A DNA stretch of 64,000 nucleotides, taken from Posidonia oceanica. Taxonomy: Eukaryota > Streptophyta > Magnoliopsida > Alismatales > Posidoniaceae. Numbering within the stretch: the first letter of the stretch is position 1; every line of letters starts with the position of its first letter. Below the pieces are notes generated by a model. The model searched no databases. It had not been told where the DNA came from and saw only the letters and a list, made by a program, of their open reading frames with translations. The stretch is from positions 17,316,001-17,380,000 of the forward strand of contig JAZBRS010000049.1 of assembly GCA_037176725.1 (NCBI GenBank), read 5' to 3'. Below, in pieces: positions 46,244 through 59,400 of the stretch. The translations under genes and the position numbers were made by a program.

Positions 46244-49200
46244 GGTCGCACATATACAGTGATTAGCAGTAGCGTCCCATATCAGCGAAAAGTCCAGGCA
46301 CGGAAAATCGACGCGAAATGCAGTTTTCAGACAGTTAGCTAGAACTGTCTGTATGCCAATCCTCCAAAAGGGGCTAGAACGCCTGTTGACACCCCATCTT
46401 GACAGGCTTGGACCATTTGGGACCTTCTGGCAACTTCTGGATCTAAACCTAGGTCAAAACAACCACCTCTCCCTCTCTCTTACCCTTCAAAACAAGCCTA
46501 AACTTGACCTAAGCCTACACCCACTTCCCAAGCCCAAAACCTGCCCAAAAACCATAGGAAAACCCATCAACCCCTACTTAGCAAACCTACCCAAACACTT
46601 AGAAATTCTCAACCCAAAACCATTCACAAAAATCCTAGAAAACCTAGGTAAAACCACCCTTTTTCTACACCTCAAAACCCTTCCAAAACCTTCTCAAAAC
46701 TAAACCAAATCCCCAGAACCAACACTAGAAACCCTAGGCAACACATTCCCCAATTTTCACCTCTTTTCAAAACCTTTAAGCCCTCCATTCACCTAAATTA
46801 TCCTTTTCTCTCTCCTGGATTATCCTTTTCTCTCTCCTCTCTCTCTCCTGATTATCCTCCTTCTTTTCATCCCCTTCTCTCCTTTTCTCTTGCTTGGCTG
46901 TGGGCCCCCCTTGTGCTTCTATCTCTTCTCAATCTTATTCCTATTTTTATTTTATTTTTAGCATTTTCCCTGACTTCCAAAAAATTATTTTCTTCCAACT
47001 CCTCTCCTTCCCCTTTATTCCTCCTTTTTCCTTTTTCTTCTTCCTTCTCCTTTTCTTTTTCTTTCTTTTGCTAAGCCCCTAAAAAATCTTTAATAACCTC
47101 TAAAAACTTTAAAACAAAAGGAAAACAAACCAAAACCCTAAGAAAAGTAATTAGAAATATTAAGCAAACAATTAAAAACTTAAACCCAACTAAATCTAGC
47201 TAAAATGGAAAACCAAGAGTGCAAGCTAAAAAATGCAAAACAAACCAAAAGAAAATGCTGTAAAATCAAGGAAGAAACTAAAATGCAATCAAAACCAACC
47301 AAAAGTGAAGACCCTATCAAAAATAATAAAAAACAAACCCTAAAAGAAAGAAAACACTTAAAAAATGCAAGGGCTAATAATTAAGGAGGAAAAACCTAAC
47401 TTAACAACTCTCAAAAGAAAAATTGGAAACATAATTAAAAAATAATGAAACAAACAATCAAAATTTAAGAACAGCTAATTAAAAAACTTAACAAGAAAAC
47501 CTAACCTAAGAAAAAATGCTAAAAGAATTTAACAAAACAAAATTAAGAAAAGCAAATCAAAGAAGACTTAAGGAAAAAGGATCAAGATTAAAATCTAAAA
47601 CTCACCACTAATTAATCTAAAAACAAACCTTAAAAAATCTTAATTAACATCCCAAGTATTTAACAAGAAAAACATAATTGAAAAAAAACAATTAAAAAAC
47701 CTTAACAAACATTTAAAGAAAATTAAGAAAACAAATTAAAGAAGAATTAACAAAAATCTTAAAAGGACAAAACTAAAACTCTTCTTAATTAACTAATCAA
47801 AAAACAACCTTATAAAAACCTAATTGAAAATCCTAACTTAAAAACAACTATTCTAAAAATGTTTTCTAATCTTTTTATTTTTATTCTAGTTTTCTTCTTC
47901 CATTTCTTCCAATCCCTTCTCACTTTCTTTCTCTTTTCTTTTCTTTCTTTTCTTTCTTTTCCTTTGGCCCGGCCCACCAGCTGCAATCTTCCTCTTCCTT
48001 CTTTTTTCTTTTTTTCCTTTCGCGTGCAAGGCCCGGCCCGCGATCCGCCTTCCACCCTTCTTCTTCCTCCTTCTTCTTCAGTTTTTTTCTCTTCTCTTCC
48101 CGCGGCCTGCAACAGCGCTCCCTCCCTCCGTTTGAATTCAAGTCTTCCCCCTCCATCAGATCAGTAACAGCCTCCTCTTCTCTCAGCGGCTTTTCCGGTA
48201 GCATTAACTGCCTGTCTCCCTCGCCGCTCGTCTCCCTCAACTGCAGTAATCAGCGCCGGTGGAATTCAAATTCCACGAGCGCACGAGCAGTCCTCCAGCA
48301 GCTGTTAAAAGCCTCCGGTCTTCACCTCCTTCCAAGCCTTTGGTCGTCCGAGAGAGAGCAAGGAATCCAGAGAATTCCCAGTGCCCAAATCCTTTCCACC
48401 TTCCACTGCAAGAACCAGTTCTTCCTCCTCTTCTTTCCCGACCACATCAGAGCCTCCATCAGTCCTTGAACTTCCTCCAATTCATCCCCCAAATCCACCC
48501 AGAATCCCAGCATTCCTTCCCCTCCATCCCTTAGCCTTTCCACTCCAGAAACCGCCCCCGAACACCCAAAATTCTCAGCAGAACCCAACTCCTCTCCTCC
48601 CTGAAATTCCCGACACCACAGCCCTTGAAACCTTCCCAAATTCCACATCCTAACTCACCTGATCACCAGTTCCCTAAACCACCCAAGCCTTCAACCCAAA
48701 CCTCACCACAGACCAAACAAACCACCACAAACACTTGCCCCAGTTTCTGTCCGAAAACCAATCCAATCCACAACCTTCACCACAGCACTCCACTATCCAA
48801 TTCAAGCTCCCGCACACCATCACCAGACATCCAGCAACCTGCCAGAAGGCTCCGTTCGGCCTGAGGAGCAGCGAACACCTCCCCCTGTCTCCGGTAGAAC
48901 CAGCAGCACCCAAAAATCTCGATCCTGTCTCCGGTCTTCAGAGCTCGCGTCCAGGCGTCTGAGAAGCACCGGAGGGCTCCGCGGAAGCAACTCCGATCCT
49001 CGCAAGCAGCGGACGACGCCCGCAGCAGTCGAACCAAGCTCGCCGACTTCTGCAAAGTCGACCGACGTCGGGAGGACGCTCCAGCCAGCGAATCAGGTAT
49101 CTCTTTTCACCCGTAGGTTAATCTCCCTCTCCTCTCGCTTTTCCGCCCCTCAGCCTAGGGATTCCTTCTCTCCTGCGCCGAGTCAACGCCGGGTCAACTC

Positions 49201-51189
49201 TATCTTCTCCAACGAGCTTCGAGCTCGTCCCGCCGCTCTGGTCTGCAGAACTTCGCTCCAACCGGTGCCCCAGCTCCGCACACACCCCAGGAGTATGTCT
49301 CTGCCGTCAGAACTCGCCGACGCCGCGCTGATCGGCGGGCCTGCCCCCGAGCAGGTTAGCAGATCTCCGGCGACTCCTCCGGTCTTCTCCAGGCAGCGTC
49401 GCTGCTCGCCGATGCTGCCCTGGTCTCCGTCAAGCTCTGGAGAAGCTCGCCCGCCGGACTACGCCTCACCAGCACCCCCTTTCTTCCTCCGTCGGCCACT
49501 GGTAGCATTTGCTACAGTGGTCGACGATCTGCAGATTTACTGTGCTTTTATTTTTCGTTATCTTTGCTATTTTGCCAAATATTGCATTTTCGGTCTCAGT
49601 TCTTGCTTATTTGTGTTCAGGTCCTTCATTTGATTAAATCTGTTTAATTCTAAGTTAAAACCATATAAAATTGCATGAAAAATATGTAGTTCTCTTTATT
49701 GCATGTCAGTCCTTTTACTGTGCTTTCCTTCAGTAATAAGTTTGATTTTGGCCCTCCAGCTTTTGATTAATGCATGTTAGTCCTGCAGTTAATTAATTTG
49801 ATTTAATCCTCTAAGTTTGCCATATAAAATTGCATTTCAGGCCCTTATTGCTTTCTGTAATTGCATATTAGTCCTCTGTCCTGTGAACTTAGCTTTTATT
49901 TTTCAATTTTTGCTTGCTGCATTGCATTATTTCCCCTCTGTTTTTTGATTTTTGCACATAGGTCCATCCTCAATGCACAGTAGTCATTTAATGCATATTT
50001 TCCTTATAAAATTGCATTTTTGACCCTACATGATTTGAAAATTGCACATAGGTCCTCTACATGCTTATAAAAATCATTTAAATGCCTATTTTGCTTATAA
50101 AATTGCATTTTAGACCCTGCATGTTTGGAAAATTGCATATAGGTCCCCCATTTGCATTCTCAGACCCACTAAACCCCTGTTTTGCTGGAAAAATTGCATT
50201 TTGGACCCTAATGATTTTAAAATTGCATCTTAATCTGCCACATGTTTTCAAAACTTGTCCTGATGCATACCCCTCTTGGAAAATTGCATTTTAGACCCTG
50301 TCTTTTGTAAAATTGCATGCAGACCCTCCTTTTTTCAAAATCCTTGCATGAAAGCCCCAAACTTTCCAAAATCTTTGCATTTAGACCCCCATCCTTTCAA
50401 AAATTGCATTTAAATCCCCAATTTTCTGAAAAATCACCCTTAAGCCTTTTCTTGCATTTCTGCATACATTGCACTCATGCATTCTAGTTTTTTGCATCCT
50501 TTGCACACACTCAAGCATCATTAGCTCCCATTCACAAGGGAAGACCTGTTTGCACACCCCTAGGACCCCCTGTACACTTAGATCTATTCTTCTCCCCTAT
50601 TCTGGCCCCTCTGCCTTGAAGCTGGGATATCTTCCAATCCGACCGTTGGATCTTCTCAAACAAGCTACCCAGACGACCCCGGCGAAGCGCTCTTCAGCAT
50701 GGAGCAAGCAGATCTCAGATCAGGCCTCGGATTTTCCAGGTATGTCCTTCTGAACCCTTACACAGCATTCATTTGCATACCATTTGCATTGCATGCATCG
50801 TTTTCGCCTTTTGTTTCCTCGAACATGTAGAATAGGACTTTCTCTTCTTATCTATCAATTCTGCTCCCCCTTTCGCGTATTTCCAAGTGTTTTGTGTCGT
50901 GTTTCCCCTGGATTCACCACTTATTGCGACTTTCTTCCCCTTTTCCACGATCCGATCGCACCGCGAGCTTTGGGTAGCGTGCGAGACACACCGTGGAGCG
51001 GTTTAGTGGGAAACAGTCACAAAGCGGTGGTAGTCCCTCCACTTGCTCTTTTTCCCATTGTAGGTCTTCACACCTACTCTACGTGGCCCTTAAACAGTGT
51101 CTGTTCTCACACACACACTGTTTGCCTCTCCTTTCACTTCTCTTGTCCTCTCTCTTTGCATTTGCATCTGTTTGGTTTTGCCGAGGTTT

Positions 51190-51480
51190 TATTTCACCGC
51201 TTTTGGCACCGTTTTGCGTGCCCGCTTTGTTTTTGGCACCGTTTTGCGTGCCCGCTTCGTTTTTGGCACTGTTTTGCGTGCCTGCTTCGCTTTTGGCGCC
51301 GTTTTGCGTGCCGGCTTTGTTTTTGGCACCGTTTTGCGTGCCCGCCTCGCTTTTGGCACCGTTTCACGTGCCCGCTTTGTTTCTGGCACTGTTTTGCATG
51401 TCTGTCTTGTTTTCTTGCATCGTTTTGCGTGTCGCTCTCGTTTCTTGCATTGTTTCGCATGTTTTACGTCGTTTTCTCTT
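51190..51480 (+). repeat. 30-bp tandem array in LTR of element B
   Basis: About nine copies of a 30-bp unit with GTTTTGCGTGCC at the start, related to the array of D but with 'tttttggcacc' instead of 'tttcttgcacc' at the end. The copy number is about a third of that in D. Confidence 0.92.
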
Positions 51481-51995
51481 GCATGTCGCCTGCATTGCTT
51501 GGTTTTACCGTCGCTTTGCTTTTTCGCTTGCATTTGCATATAGGGCAGTGATGCTTACTGCCTGGAGTTCTCACGAGCTCGGTTTCGCCCGGTTCAGAAC
51601 ACAGACAGCGCTGCTGAGCACTTAGAATGCACGTTTACTTTCCTTGCACTGCATCCTACCACTTAGAGCACACCTATGAGCATTCATTCAGGCATTCGTT
51701 GGCATTTAGGCATTCAAATCTGCATTTCCCTGCATATGCGAGCGTAAGCCTAGAAAGACCGATTCTCGGGCGTGTCGGGGGTGCCTAACACCTTCCCCGC
51801 ACGTAACAGGAGTCCTTGCCCAGTCTTTTGGCCCGCAATGACCATATCGCCCTTATCCTAGGCATGAGTCATCTCATTTGCATGTATTTGCATTTGTTTT
51901 CCTTTGCATTGCTTTGCTTTGCATTTCTTGCTTGGTTTTGCGTGTTAATTCACGCATTTCCCCCGATTTTCCTTGTCTTCCGATAATAGATATGG

Positions 51996-52006
51996 TGGCG
52001 ACTCTG
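51996..52006 (+). other. Internal PBS-like sequence in element B LTR
   Basis: The sequence TGGCGACTCTG is identical to the first 11 bases of the true PBS 133 bp downstream. Confidence 0.7.
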
Positions 52007-52128
52007 ATTTGTCTTATCTTCTTCCTTTCTTACCTTTTCTCCTCTATTTTAAGTGTTTTCGAGTTGAGCCCTCCTCCTCGGACCATCGCCGCCAATAGTA
52101 AGCCTGATTCTGATTGGGATTACTACAG

Positions 52129-52146
52129 TGGCGACTCTGCTGGGGA
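52129..52146 (+). promoter_or_regulatory. Primer binding site, element B
   Basis: The sequence TGGCGACTCTGCTGGGGA lies one base after the LTR end. It is identical to C and differs from A at one base. Confidence 0.88.
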
Positions 52147-53490
52147 TAGCAGACTCCGGCTTTCGCCTTCGCTTTTGCTCGCTTGGGGTTTGCTTTCCTT
52201 GTTTGCCTTTTATGCCTTCTTTGCCTGTTTTGCTCGCTTTTCTGTGCAAACTCCTAGCAAGTCGCCTCGTGGCTACTCTGCTTAGGTTTTGCACCTCCTT
52301 TGCCTTGGATTGCGCTCTATTTTGCTTTGCTTTGCCTGCTGTGGCGCTCTTACTTGTTTGCTTGCTTGTTTGCTTGCTTGTTGCTTGCTTGTTTCCCTGA
52401 TTTTGCTCTTGCCTGCTTTAATGCTTACTTGTCTTTATCTTCCTTCATCTTTATTTGCTTCTTGTTGCTTTATTTCCTGCACAATGCATGTCTACATACT
52501 TGTTTGGCAACAATGCATGCTTTTTGAATGATGAATGCTTTTCTTACACATTTGCTATGTCACTGCGCACGCACATGCCTTGCATATATGCCTTTTGACA
52601 TGATGTATGCTTTTTCTCCACTATCATGCTCATGAACACTCGCACATGCCATGCACTTGCCTTTTGCTGTGTTGTGTGTTGTTTGCCTGCCATGTTTGAC
52701 TGATTTTCTTCCCTTTCGCGCATGCCATGCCTAGGATAGTAGAGACTTGTTTGCTCTCCCCATGGTTAACTAAAAATGGCAAGTAAAAGGAACTTCAAGG
52801 AGTAACTAGAGACTTCAAACAATCCTTCACCCCCTTGGGTTAATAAAATGTGCAAGATAAAAGACTTTAATCATTTGCATAAGCATCATATAGGGCATGC
52901 ATCTTCTCATCTGAGTCCACCTATTAGTCTGCGAAGGACAGTCTCGGCCTCTTGTTCCACTGCTTTGGGCGTGGCGCAAGTCAGTCGATCTGTCCCCCCT
53001 TTGTTCAGGGGTCGTGTCGGTGTTAGTAGAGGGTACCACCCACGCTTTGGCAGGGTCGAGGCCACCAACGCACCACCCTGTCATTACCTGAGCTTTGGGC
53101 CAGGAGTTAGGCAGGGAACGCACTTTTCTGACCTGAGTCGGTGACCCGTACACCCAGAGATACCCGAAGTAGATCACCTACTAAGATACACTAGCTAGGT
53201 AAGGGGGCATACTAGAAAGCATACATATCATTCATGCCATTTAACTTAACTCATTTGCATTCGTCTTTTCAGTTTCTAACCCCAGTTTCCTTCTGTTTGT
53301 GTCAGCAGTGATCGGTAAGCGAGTTCCCCTTGCTAGAGCTTGAGTACCGACCCTTGTTGACACCCCTGTTGCGACCTTATTCGCGACCATTCCCTCTTCT
53401 GAGCTATCTGCCTTTGCGACGATAGCTCCTATTAGGAGTCGCCATTTGCATACCCGTCGCAGCCCCATTCTCACGCGCTCTAGGTCAGCA
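52147..53490 (+). other. 5' untranslated leader of element B
   Basis: About 1.34 kb, rich in short open frames that are not conserved. A pyrimidine-rich stretch ending in 'tgtcagcag' (53301-53309) is shared with A and is a candidate acceptor for a leader intron whose donor would lie in the LTR. An earlier CAG (53271-53273) after 'ttcgtctttt' is an alternative. Confidence 0.6.
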
Positions 53491-56400
53491 ATGGCCCAGT
53501 ACGTCAGTGAGCCTCTCTTCACTCCTGTCACGGAGGGTGTTTCTGTTCTGGCCCCTTCGGTTGCTCCTTCTGTCCCCGTTGTTTCCCCTCCGACGCCAGG
53601 GTTTCCTCCCCTGGCGCCTCCAGGATCTCAATATGTCCCGGGACAGTGGCAAGCATCTCTCCCTCCGGATCCGGTCACTGAGTCTATCTTGACGACCGTC
53701 ACTTGCACTTCGGAGACGCCACTGCCCCCTCCGTCCCAGGGATACGTCACCTTTGACATCCCTTCTACCGCTGCTGCGACTTTTTCTGTAGAACCTTTTC
53801 CTCCCGGACAGTCTGTGTCCATGCCATTTGCTTCTCAACCTTCACCGGCACTGCACTTCAGCGTCCCCACTGGCGAGACGCCTGAGGCGCAGTACCAGCA
53901 CTTGATGGAGCTTGCCCAGAGACTGCAGGGCATGGCTCTATCAGTTCATCCTTCCTGTGCTCTTGTCGTTCCTGAGGTTCCTTTGAGGCCAGTTCTTGCA
54001 TCTCATGCATCTACCTCCACACCTCCGCCTCGACCATCGTCTCAACTGCTCATGGTTCCGACGATGGGGGCCCGTTTACCGCCTCCTGCTGCACAACACT
54101 TAGCACAGCATGCTCCTCTTCCCCCTGGTGGTCAGTCCTTCGGACCGGCTGGAGCCCAGTACCTCACTAGCTCACTGTCTGGCACCCCGCCTGTACAGCA
54201 ACTGGTGCTCCGTCATCCTACCCCTATCACAGCACAGCATGGCATTTACTCTTCTCCTTTGCATCAAGCCCAGCATCCTGCATACACTCCTGCATACACA
54301 GTTCCCCAGCACGGATACGCCGGCCATCCCGTTGCTCCACTAGGCGACACTATGGTAGATCCGGAGGAGCACTTAGGTGCGACCCATTCGGCGTATGTGC
54401 TCACTACCCCTGCTGATCCCTCCCCTATAACAGCAACTCCGGACCCCATCAACAACCGAATGGACATCTTGGAGAAGGCACTACGACTAGTGCAGGGTAC
54501 TGAGCACCAGACCTACCAATTTAGGGACCTCTGCTGCTTTCCAGAGGCGGTACTCCCTCCGAAGTTCAAAATCCCGGACTTCGAGAAATACAATGGTAGG
54601 GGCTGCCCCGTGGCACACTGGAAGGCGTATTGCGGTGATCTCGCTCAGCTTCAGGCTGACGAGAGGTTGCTGATCCGCCTGTTCCAGAAGAGTTTGACCG
54701 GGCCGGCACTCAAGTGGTTTACATCGCTTGATATGTCAGCCATCAAGACTTGGAACGACCTCAGTTAGGCGTTCCTGGAACAATACTCCTTCAACCTCGA
54801 TCTAGTCCCAAAGCGGGCAGACTTGATCGCAATCAAGCAGAATTCCGGCGAGCCGTTCGGGGAGTACGTCGGCCGCTGGCGCGCCCTTGCCTCTCAGGTT
54901 CGAGATAGGCCCTCTGACGAAGAGTCTATTGAGATCGTCATCAAAGGGGCGCAGGCATCTCTTGGAGCTCTGCTTAGCATCCAACCAGTCACTACTTTTG
55001 CAGCACTCATCAGAGCTGGAGCGCGCGTGGAGAGTTCTTTGCGGAGTGGCAACTTCCCGGCTCTCTCTGTGTTCACTAAGCAGGCCGCGATCAGCAGTAA
55101 CAGCGCCAACAGCAGCGCCTCCAACAACAACAGCGGCAGCAACAACAACCGCCCGAAGAGGAAGGACTCGCCGAAAACCGCTGTTGCATTCGTCGACTCC
55201 CCTACTGTGCCTGTTCGCTTGCCATCCCGGCCTGCCCCAGCTCAGATGGTGTACGCTCCTGCACCTAGGAATCCACCCACACCACAAATCACAACCACCG
55301 CTAGACCGGTCTACCCTGCCGCACCGGTTCAGCAAGGCTCATACCAGAGGCAAAGAAGGCCACCCACTGAGAAGCGGAAATTCACCCCACTGGTGGAACC
55401 GCTCACGGTCATCTTGCCAAAGGTTGCATCGCTCCTGAAGTTCCCGGAGGTTCGTCCGCCCCCAAATCCTTTACCGCATTGGTTTAGGGCGAACCTCTTC
55501 TGCAAATTCCATCGAAGTATCGGGCACTCGACGGACAATTGCTACTCCTTGCGGAACGCTATTCAGGATTTAATCGAATCGGGAACGATTGTGATTGACA
55601 CGCACGAGGCATCCACTCAAGCACACACACATGCATCTGCACATTCAGCTGTTCCCCCTCATTCTGGCATCATCCACCAACCCTTACTGGAGCACTCTTA
55701 TCCGGGAGGGGCAGGAACCTTAGGCATCCACTCTGTCTTCCCTTCTAGGCCTACTACCTCCGTGGTAGACCCTTCTGATCTTATCTCTGATATCTCTGAG
55801 CCTTTCCCTGTGAATCTCTATCTTGCGGCAGTTGTCGGCTCCGAGTCGGGAATTCACACGATCCGACCGCGTGCCAGGCCGGAGCGCCCCTTCGCGCCCC
55901 CCGCTGTGCTTCCTCAGGCTCAATCCCCTATACAACTTCTAGCTAGAGCCCAGCCTAGATCCCCTGTCCACCTCTTAGGGCGACCTCAGCTAGAATCTCC
56001 TGTACACCTCCTAGGCAGACCTCAACCTGCCCCAGCCTTCCCACCCCAACAACCATACCCTCTAGGTAGACCTCAACACCCAGTAGGTCCCCCTGTAACC
56101 CCTCCTGTGCTCACAGCACGTGCTCCAGTGGTTATTGACTTAACCTTGGACACCCATTGCGTCCCTTACAGCTACGCCACAGAAATGTGTGCGGAAGTAA
56201 CGCGATCGGGGAGGGTCTACAGGCCCCCAGCACCGGCAATTAGGCCAAATCACCCCAAACCTACTATGCCCCCACCCTCCAACCAACCCGTAGCAGATCC
56301 AACCCCAAATCAACCCGTAGCAAGCCAAATCCCTGCCCAACCTGTAGTGGCCCAACTTCCTGCCACTACCCCCTTAGAGCTTGCCAAAACAACCCCTCCT

Positions 56401-59400
56401 GTTACCAAAAAGAACCAACCCAAGGCAGACATAACCTCCCAACTTAAGAAGGTCAAAGCTGACATTTCCATTTGGGACCTGATCCACACCTCTGCCGAAC
56501 ACCGCGAGGCCTTTCTTCGCGTGTTCCAGGCTGCCCGTGTGTCTCAGTCTATTGAGACTTCAGCCTTGGAAAGCATGGTAGGGATGATTGCGGAGCCCCA
56601 GGTCATCTCTTTTACAAGTGATGAGCTGCCTCCGACGGGGATTAATCATAACCAACCCCTGTTCGTCACGGTTCAGTTCAAAAACTTTCGCATTTCCCTA
56701 ACACTGGTTGATAATGGGTCAGGCCTTAACATCTGCTCCTTGCGTACTGCAACTAAGCTCGGATTCAAAGCCGAGGACATCACGCCAGCCGTGAAGGGAA
56801 TGACAGCTTTTGACAACACCCACCATGACGCTCTAGGGATTCTGATTATTCCTCTTGCCATTGGCCCGGTCGTCTTCAATGTAGAATTCTATGTCGTCGA
56901 CTTGAAGCCGAATTTCAATCTTCTGCTTAGGCGCCCTTGGCTCCACAAGCATCAGGTCCTTCCTTCGACCCTCCATCGGATGATAAAGTACCGTCGCGGT
57001 GATGATGTCATTGTCGTCATGGCGGAGAACTTTGAGAAGGAGCGGATCGAAGCAGTCTCCCCCGTGTCTTCACAAGCTATCCCATTTGACCCCGAGACTT
57101 CTGAAGCTCTATATCGCGTTAATCGGTGCGAGCCGGTTAACTTCATTCCTGATCTTGAACGTGTCAACTCCTTGGCCGTTCACAGCAACCCCTTCCGAAT
57201 GGTCGAGAATGTATGTCACAGGTGGGGTTACATAAAGGGTACACCGCTCGGGCATCACGGCCAGGGGATCGCAGAGCCGATCGTAGCAGTGGAGCGGAGA
57301 AAATCTGAAGGCCTCGGTTACGAACCTAAGCTCAACGAAGATCACTGCCTTCAGCTCAAGGATCAAGAGCCAGCCATTCCTAGAGACCTCACTAACTTCA
57401 CCAGTGCAGGAGTTCTGGGATCGACCGATGATCAAGCCGCGGTGCCGGCAGAAGACTGGGTCTGTATTGAGGACTACTACTCGGATGAGGAGCAGTCTGG
57501 CATAGTAGAGGCAGTCCCAACTGGCAGCAAGGCAATGATTAGCATAGAGGCACCACAGTCAGCATGTTCAGCTCTTCCTCTAGTAGATACAGCAGACATC
57601 TCAGTAGGCTCCGTGGCAGAACTGGCAAGCCCTCACACTTTTACAGCCACATCTACATTACAAGTACAGGCAGCAGCGGTTCAGGAGTCAGAGACACTCC
57701 TTCTGGCAGAATCGGGCAGGCTACCCGCGGTCGCAGTCACACCAGTGCCACTGTCACTCTCTCTGGAGGGACAGTCGATCAATTCAGTCAGCAGCACAGC
57801 TCAGCCCACTCCAGCGGCCGCATCACTAGGAATGCAGTCGGCACAGTCCGCTTCGCATCTTCCTGACGCAAAGCAACAACTCTCATGGCAGGCCCCCATG
57901 GCGTCAGAAGCTACACTCTCACAGTCACAACCAGATGCAGAGGACCAACTAAGCGCCATAGTCTCTTGGCCCTTGAACCCTCAGAAGAGCGCCTCTGCCT
58001 ACCCTCCACATGCAACAGTGACTCTGGCAGCATACCCATCTGTGGCCCCGCCGACCAGTCCGTTTGGATCTCCCGCGCCAAAGCTGCCGCTATCGGGCGC
58101 GCCCATGAGCCAGATCATGCAAATTCCTAGGGCAGCGATCCGTCTTGCAGCCGGGTCAGTGCCGCAGGCCCCCGGCGCCTACTACGTCGACTCACCCTCA
58201 GACGAGGAGGAAGGAGTGGCGATAGAAGCCCAGGTTGATTCATGGATGTTCGACTTAGAGCTACTCTATCAAGAACAAATCAAGTCGATAGCAGAAGACC
58301 TGGCAGAGCATCGAGCCGCAGAAAGGAAAGGGAAAGCTGTGGTTACGGACCCTCCTCTACAAGAAGACCATGCCTCTATCATGGTCCTAGAAGAAGGCTC
58401 GGCAGCACCGGACTCCCCTAGACCAGATGAACTCATCACTCTCCGACCAGAAGGCGGGTCTAGGTGGTTTGTGCAACACATGCCTCACCAGAGCAGCATA
58501 GCGAGCGGCAGTGCCCAGATCAGCCGCCGGTCCGGCATACCCTCCCCAAGCACACTAGAAGACTCAAAGGAGGAAGCACTAGCAGTCCAAGCAGCAGCGT
58601 TAACAGAGCAGAAAGCAAAATCAGTAACAGAGTTGTTAACAGCCTCAGTAGCAGAATCATCAGTAGTGTCAACATCAGAATCAGCAAGGCCCTCAGCAGT
58701 ATCAGCAGAACACTCAGCAGAATCAGTCAGGCCAGAGCAAACAGCAGAAGGAGTTGCTGGGACGGAGGTCGCGCACCGAGGCTACAAGAATACTCGAGTG
58801 AGCGTGACCATCCTGAAGCGTCACCAGGGCCAAGCAGCGGAACATATACACTCTTTCGACATCACAAGTCCTTATTTTGAGAAAGAGATCCTCTCGGAAC
58901 TTATTGCTTATGGAGAGGAGGACGATACGGGCATGGATGAGATTGATGAACCACTGCCCGAGTTCTGGCCCTATGACGACGACCCAGAAGGCCCCAACCT
59001 CCATGTTGAAGAAGAAACAGAGGTTGTCAACATCGGCACAGCTGAGGAAGTCAGAGAAGTTCGCATCAGTGCTCAGCTGTCCTTCCAGGCTTGAGCAGAG
59101 TTCATCGCATTCTTGAAAGAATATGCGGATGTCTTCGCCTGGAGTTACGAGGATATGGTCGGCCTTGACATAGAGATAGTGGTGCACAATCTGCCCTTAA
59201 ACCCGGATGCCAAGCCAGTGAAGCAGAAACTAAGAAGATGGCGACCGCAGTGGCTGCTCATGATCAAAGAAGAGATAATGAAGCAGCTCAGAGTCAACTT
59301 TCTGAAGGTCGTTCTTTATCCTGAGTGGCTGGCAAACATTGTACCTGTGCCTAAGAAAGATGGCCGAATCCAGATCTGCATCGACTACAGGGACTTGAAC

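Larger units (their letters stand above)
31702..46383 (+). mobile_element. Element C: old, decayed Tat/Ogre-like element with antisense accessory gene
   Basis: C is the plus-strand host of the nest. Its 5' LTR is entered by element D at 31702. The PBS, leader, gag-pol, spacer and antisense accessory gene follow, until element B interrupts it at 46384. Its start and 3' LTR are outside the window. Its LTR is clearly different from those of A, B and D apart from the U5 block and PBS-like copy, so C is a related but separate subfamily. Two frameshifts and about twenty in-frame stops in gag-pol show that it is the oldest element here. Confidence 0.85.
46384..52127 (+). repeat. 5' LTR of element B (5744 bp)
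   Basis: The LTR runs from TGTTGACACC to TACTACA, one base before the PBS, and is the only complete, undeleted LTR of the subfamily in the window. Blocks are an A-rich asymmetric stretch (about 47080-47840), a pyrimidine-rich then GC-rich stretch (47900-49500), a stretch dense in TTGCAT motifs with spacers such as 'aggtcc' (about 49570-50460), a GTATGT donor-like site (50740), a 30-bp array (51190-51480), a conserved U5 block (51745-51805) and a PBS-like copy (51996-52006). I could not place a convincing TATA box. Confidence 0.93.

Noticed and set aside
50784..51625. ORFs of about 210-255 codons in the LTR of B
   Set aside because: Same cause: the 30-bp array at 51190-51480 keeps several frames open.
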